In this document: positions 61,434 to 64,000 of the stretch, piece by piece
Numbering within the stretch: the first letter of the stretch is position 1
How the letters are laid out: each line of letters opens with the position of its first letter
Source: Asticcacaulis sp. AC466
GTDB taxonomy: Bacteria; Pseudomonadota; Alphaproteobacteria; Caulobacterales; Caulobacteraceae
Direction: 5' to 3'
Length of the DNA stretch: 64,000 nucleotides
Assembly: GCF_000495815.1 (NCBI RefSeq)
Contig: NZ_AWGE01000024.1
Location: forward strand, 1-64,000
Notes under the pieces: model-generated
Database searches by the model: none
Told to the model about the DNA's origin: nothing
Seen by the model: the letters and a program-made list of their open reading frames with translations, nothing else
Made by a program: the position numbers and the translations under genes

Positions 61434-62534
61434 ATGAAAACCGAGCGGGCCGTCGGGCCGGATATATTGCGCGGATTGGCCATATTACTGGTCATGAGCT
61501 GGCATTTTCCCGCGGTCGATTACCCGCCGCTGTTTCAGCACATCAAGGATTTTGGCTGGCTGGGCGTCGATGTCTTCTTCGTCCTCAGCGGCTTTCTCAT
61601 CGGCTCGGAACTCCTGCGCCCCGTCGCGGGCGGCACCGCACCGGACCTGCGCGTCTTCTACATCAAACGCGCGTTTCGCATCCTGCCGGTCTTTTGGCTG
61701 ATCCTGACGCTCTACGCCCTGTTTCCGATCCTGCGTGAACGCGAGGCGATGTCGCCGCTGTGGCGCTACCTCACCTTCACGCTCAATCTCGGCCTCGATG
61801 CCAAGACTTTCGGCACCTTCACCCACGCCTGGTCCCTGTGTGTCGAAGAACATTTCTATCTGGTCTTACCCGCGCTTGTCCTGGTCCTCAGGCGCTTTCG
61901 CACGCCATGGCCGGCGGTCGTGGCGGCCGTCGCCGTCCTGATCGGCGGCATGGTTTTGCGTCATGTCCTGTGGTCGGACTGGACAGCGACGAGTGGCGAA
62001 CCCGTCAGCTTTTTCACCTCGATCTATTACCCCACCTATACCCGCCTCGATGGCCTGCTCATGGGGGTGTGTCTGGCGGCGGTGCGCCTGTTCTATGCCG
62101 ATGCCTGGACCCGCTATGCCCGACCGGTCATCACCCTGCCGCTGGGCATAGTCTGTCTGGGCATCACCGGCTATCTCAACCAGATCGACGGCGTCATCCT
62201 GTCTGAGACGGGCAGTGTCGTCTTTTACCCGCTGTTTTCGCTGGGCGTGGCGCTTGTGCTATCGGCCATTCTGGACAGCGAACGCTTCGTCAAACCGGCG
62301 CGGTGGAGCGGCATCGGCTATATCGCCGCCATCTCCTACAGCCTCTATCTGTCGCACAAGATGGTCGTCCACCTCGATACCCTGTTCCTGCCAAAGGCCT
62401 GGATGACCGGCTGGTCACAGGTTGCCATCTACTATGTCACCAGCATCGCCGTCGCCAGCCTGCTCTACGTCGCCGTCGAGCGCCCCTTTATGGCCGCACG
62501 CGACCGGCTTCTCCGGCGTGGCAGGTGGGCATAA
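61434..62534 (+). CDS. Acyltransferase 3 family membrane protein
   Basis: 366 residues from ATG 61434 (GTG 61425 is an alternative). Ten hydrophobic segments. Motifs are complete: SWHFP (catalytic His), FVLSGFLIGSEL, KRAFRILPVF and HAWSLCVEEHFYLVLP. Such enzymes add acyl groups to exported sugars, for example O-antigen or peptidoglycan. The intact copy complements the deleted gene at 59813. Confidence 0.88.
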   Translation: MKTERAVGPDILRGLAILLVMSWHFPAVDYPPLFQHIKDFGWLGVDVFFVLSGFLIGSELLRPVAGGTAPDLRVFYIKRAFRILPVFWLILTLYALFPILREREAMSPLWRYLTFTLNLGLDAKTFGTFTHAWSLCVEEHFYLVLPALVLVLRRFRTPWPAVVAAVAVLIGGMVLRHVLWSDWTATSGEPVSFFTSIYYPTYTRLDGLLMGVCLAAVRLFYADAWTRYARPVITLPLGIVCLGITGYLNQIDGVILSETGSVVFYPLFSLGVALVLSAILDSERFVKPARWSGIGYIAAISYSLYLSHKMVVHLDTLFLPKAWMTGWSQVAIYYVTSIAVASLLYVAVERPFMAARDRLLRRGRWA

Positions 62535-62713
62535 GCCCTTACGCGTTTCGGAAAGCGAGTTATACCAAAACTCATGACCTTCAACTCATGACGTTTTGGC
62601 CATGACGTATGGTAAAGGGCGACTGCCCGCCGCCGCTTATGCGGCGAGCCATGCGGCGTCTGAGCTGAAACAGCGAATACCAATGAAGCGGTTCTAAACC
62701 GCGCACATGGGTA

Positions 62714-63589
62714 TTAAGCCAGCATATTGCGCTTGTGCGCCGGTAGTTTCTTGCGCCCCGGCTTGGGTGCGGGCGGCGGAGGCGGCGGTGGTAGAGGCGT
62801 CACAGCATCGGGTGCAGCCTCGGCGTCAGGCTGAGGCACCGGTTCGGCGGCGGCGGGAAGCGGCGCGCTGCCTGCCTTATCGGCGTCGTTGAGGGCTGCG
62901 GCCACCACAGCAGCCGGGCCTGTCTTTTTGCCAAAGGGCGACGGCGGCCGCCACGGCTTACCCTGCGGTCCGGGCATATATTGCGCTTCCAGTTGCCGGA
63001 CATAGAGGGCCGAATCGGCGCGCGCCAGTTCTTCCTGAGCGGCGCGGATCATCCCCTTCACGTGGGCTTCGTCGGCCCAGAAGACGCGGAAACGATTGAG
63101 CGCTTCCCAGACGGCGATCATCTGTTCTTCGGCCGACATCGGCACCTTGACCTTGGCGGGCTTGTGCTCCGGAGGCTTTGGCGCTTCCGGCGCCGGCAGC
63201 GCCTTTTCCAGCGCGGCCACCGTCTTGCCCGGCTTGTCGACCAGGGCGATGACGTGCCCCAGGCGGTTGTGCACTTCTTCCTGGACCTGAGCAGCGCGCT
63301 CGATAATCTGAAGCCCGCGCGATTTCAGCGCCAGGTCCAGCTTGTGCCGGATGCTGTCATAGATGGCGTCCACCGACCGCTTCTTCGCCAGATCGAGCCG
63401 CTGCTGCGCATTGTTACGGCCGATATAGGCCCCGATCAGGGCAGCAACCACAATGGCGACGAACAGACCGATGCCGATATAGATGTAGATCGGATCGATA
63501 TAGGACACATCCAGGTCCGAATAATACGGATCCTGAGGCGCGTCATGGAAGGTGCCATCGAAATCGGGCTCGGAAAACCAAAGGACCAT
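62714..63589 (-). CDS. One-pass membrane protein with proline-rich tail
   Basis: 291 residues. A single membrane helix lies at about residues 34-54 (IYIYIGIGLFVAIVVAALIGAYIG). A helical, charged region follows (residues 58-200) and then an Ala/Pro-rich tail with a run of prolines. No family recognised. It starts two bases after the end of the gene at 63592, so they form an operon. Confidence 0.72.
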   Translation of the reverse strand: MVLWFSEPDFDGTFHDAPQDPYYSDLDVSYIDPIYIYIGIGLFVAIVVAALIGAYIGRNNAQQRLDLAKKRSVDAIYDSIRHKLDLALKSRGLQIIERAAQVQEEVHNRLGHVIALVDKPGKTVAALEKALPAPEAPKPPEHKPAKVKVPMSAEEQMIAVWEALNRFRVFWADEAHVKGMIRAAQEELARADSALYVRQLEAQYMPGPQGKPWRPPSPFGKKTGPAAVVAAALNDADKAGSAPLPAAAEPVPQPDAEAAPDAVTPLPPPPPPPAPKPGRKKLPAHKRNMLA

Positions 63590-63591
63590 GA

Positions 63592-63993
63592 TCAGGCTCT
63601 TACCGGCGTGTCGGTGGGACGCGGCGGCGGCGTCCAGGCGGGCTGATCGATCAACTGGTTACGCGCGTCTTCCAAGGCGCCGGCCATGGTGCGCGTGCTT
63701 TTCCATTCGTCATGAAGGGCGTTGAGCGCCACGTACATGTTGGCGGCATGGCTGAGTTGCGGCGGCAAGGCGGCGGGTGGCGAGACAGCGGGGGCTGGCG
63801 CGACCTGGCCCACTGCGCCTCCAGGGACAGCGGACGCCACCACACCGGGGGCTAAATGTCCGTTGGGCACGTTGCTGACGGCGATATTGATGATGGTGCC
63901 GGAATTGTTGTCGCCAACGCCGATCGCGCCGGCGCCCGGCGGGGCATCGACCTCCTTCACGCCGGACAGCGCCTTATCGAGGGCCGAGGACAT
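63592..63993 (-). CDS. Hypothetical protein, first gene of the edge operon
   Basis: 133 residues, full-length. Residues 20-45 are Gly/Asn-rich (GAGAIGVGDNNSGTIINIAV), followed by an Ala/Pro-rich linker and a helix (LSHAANMYVALNALHDEWKST). Not recognised. Operon partner of the one-pass membrane protein. Confidence 0.62.
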   Translation of the reverse strand: MSSALDKALSGVKEVDAPPGAGAIGVGDNNSGTIINIAVSNVPNGHLAPGVVASAVPGGAVGQVAPAPAVSPPAALPPQLSHAANMYVALNALHDEWKSTRTMAGALEDARNQLIDQPAWTPPPRPTDTPVRA

Positions 63994-64000
63994 TTCGCGG

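Noticed and set aside
1-64000. CRISPR array, rRNA operon, prophage structural genes or an integrase
   Set aside because: No regularly spaced repeats with spacers, no rRNA sequence, no phage structural protein and no recombinase was recognised. The repeats found are two-copy or short tandem.

Overview
The window is GC-rich and densely coded on both strands. The gene set suggests an alphaproteobacterium, most likely Caulobacteraceae and perhaps Asticcacaulis: a DUF2239 gene, a GIY-YIG protein, an SPFH operon, GntR-ABC and PadR-HAAS operons, DUF6968, and many MarR-GNAT and SDR genes. This assignment is inference; no rRNA or other marker gene is present. Most of the region is accessory. It has short operons with their own regulators, many secreted or membrane proteins of unknown function, and several scars of recombination.

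Layout. 1-3970: the end of a glycosyltransferase-39-like gene, then a GntR-ABC ATPase-permease operon with a palindromic operator. 3970-4803: no protein gene. On the minus strand it holds two tandem long-hairpin RNAs, each capped by a circularly permuted tRNA core, as in bacterial Y RNAs (YrlA). 4804-7822: an AT-rich, translationally coupled three-gene cassette ending in an exported trypsin-like protease with MORN-like repeats. 8310-8942: an in-frame chimera of an IS5-type transposase and a GFA-family protein. 8939-18666: mostly unknown secreted or membrane proteins, plus a small-protein/SPFH/ribbon-helix-helix operon behind a perfect palindrome. 18842-23950: a repeat-built mosaic. A gene for a nuclease-VWA-like protein lies between two 61-bp copies of the RDD gene end, and it shares a 74-bp upstream element with a ClpP-like gene. 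A 60-bp copy of a MerR gene end lies between them.

23950-38503: regulator-target pairs (MerR-epimerase, LysR-SDR, two MarR-GNAT fusions, TetR-membrane protein), an MFS pseudogene, a tRNA-Ser 3' fragment, an M61 peptidase, a TPR hydrolase, a polysaccharide deacetylase and an FkbM methyltransferase. 38821-50988: ATPases, a CPBP protease, an OmpA lipoprotein, a lone receiver, two drug-efflux MFS genes, a LysR regulator, GIY-YIG, DUF2239 and a hydrolase. 51136-64000: a tandem AAA+ ATPase, nhaA, a PadR-HAAS pair behind 15-bp repeats, small proteins, two acyltransferase-3 genes (one with an internal deletion), and a two-gene membrane operon at the edge.

The best candidates for undescribed biology are the paired Y-RNA-like genes beside the protease cassette, and the two minus-strand genes (nuclease-VWA and ClpP-like) that share one duplicated upstream element inside a repeat-bounded island.
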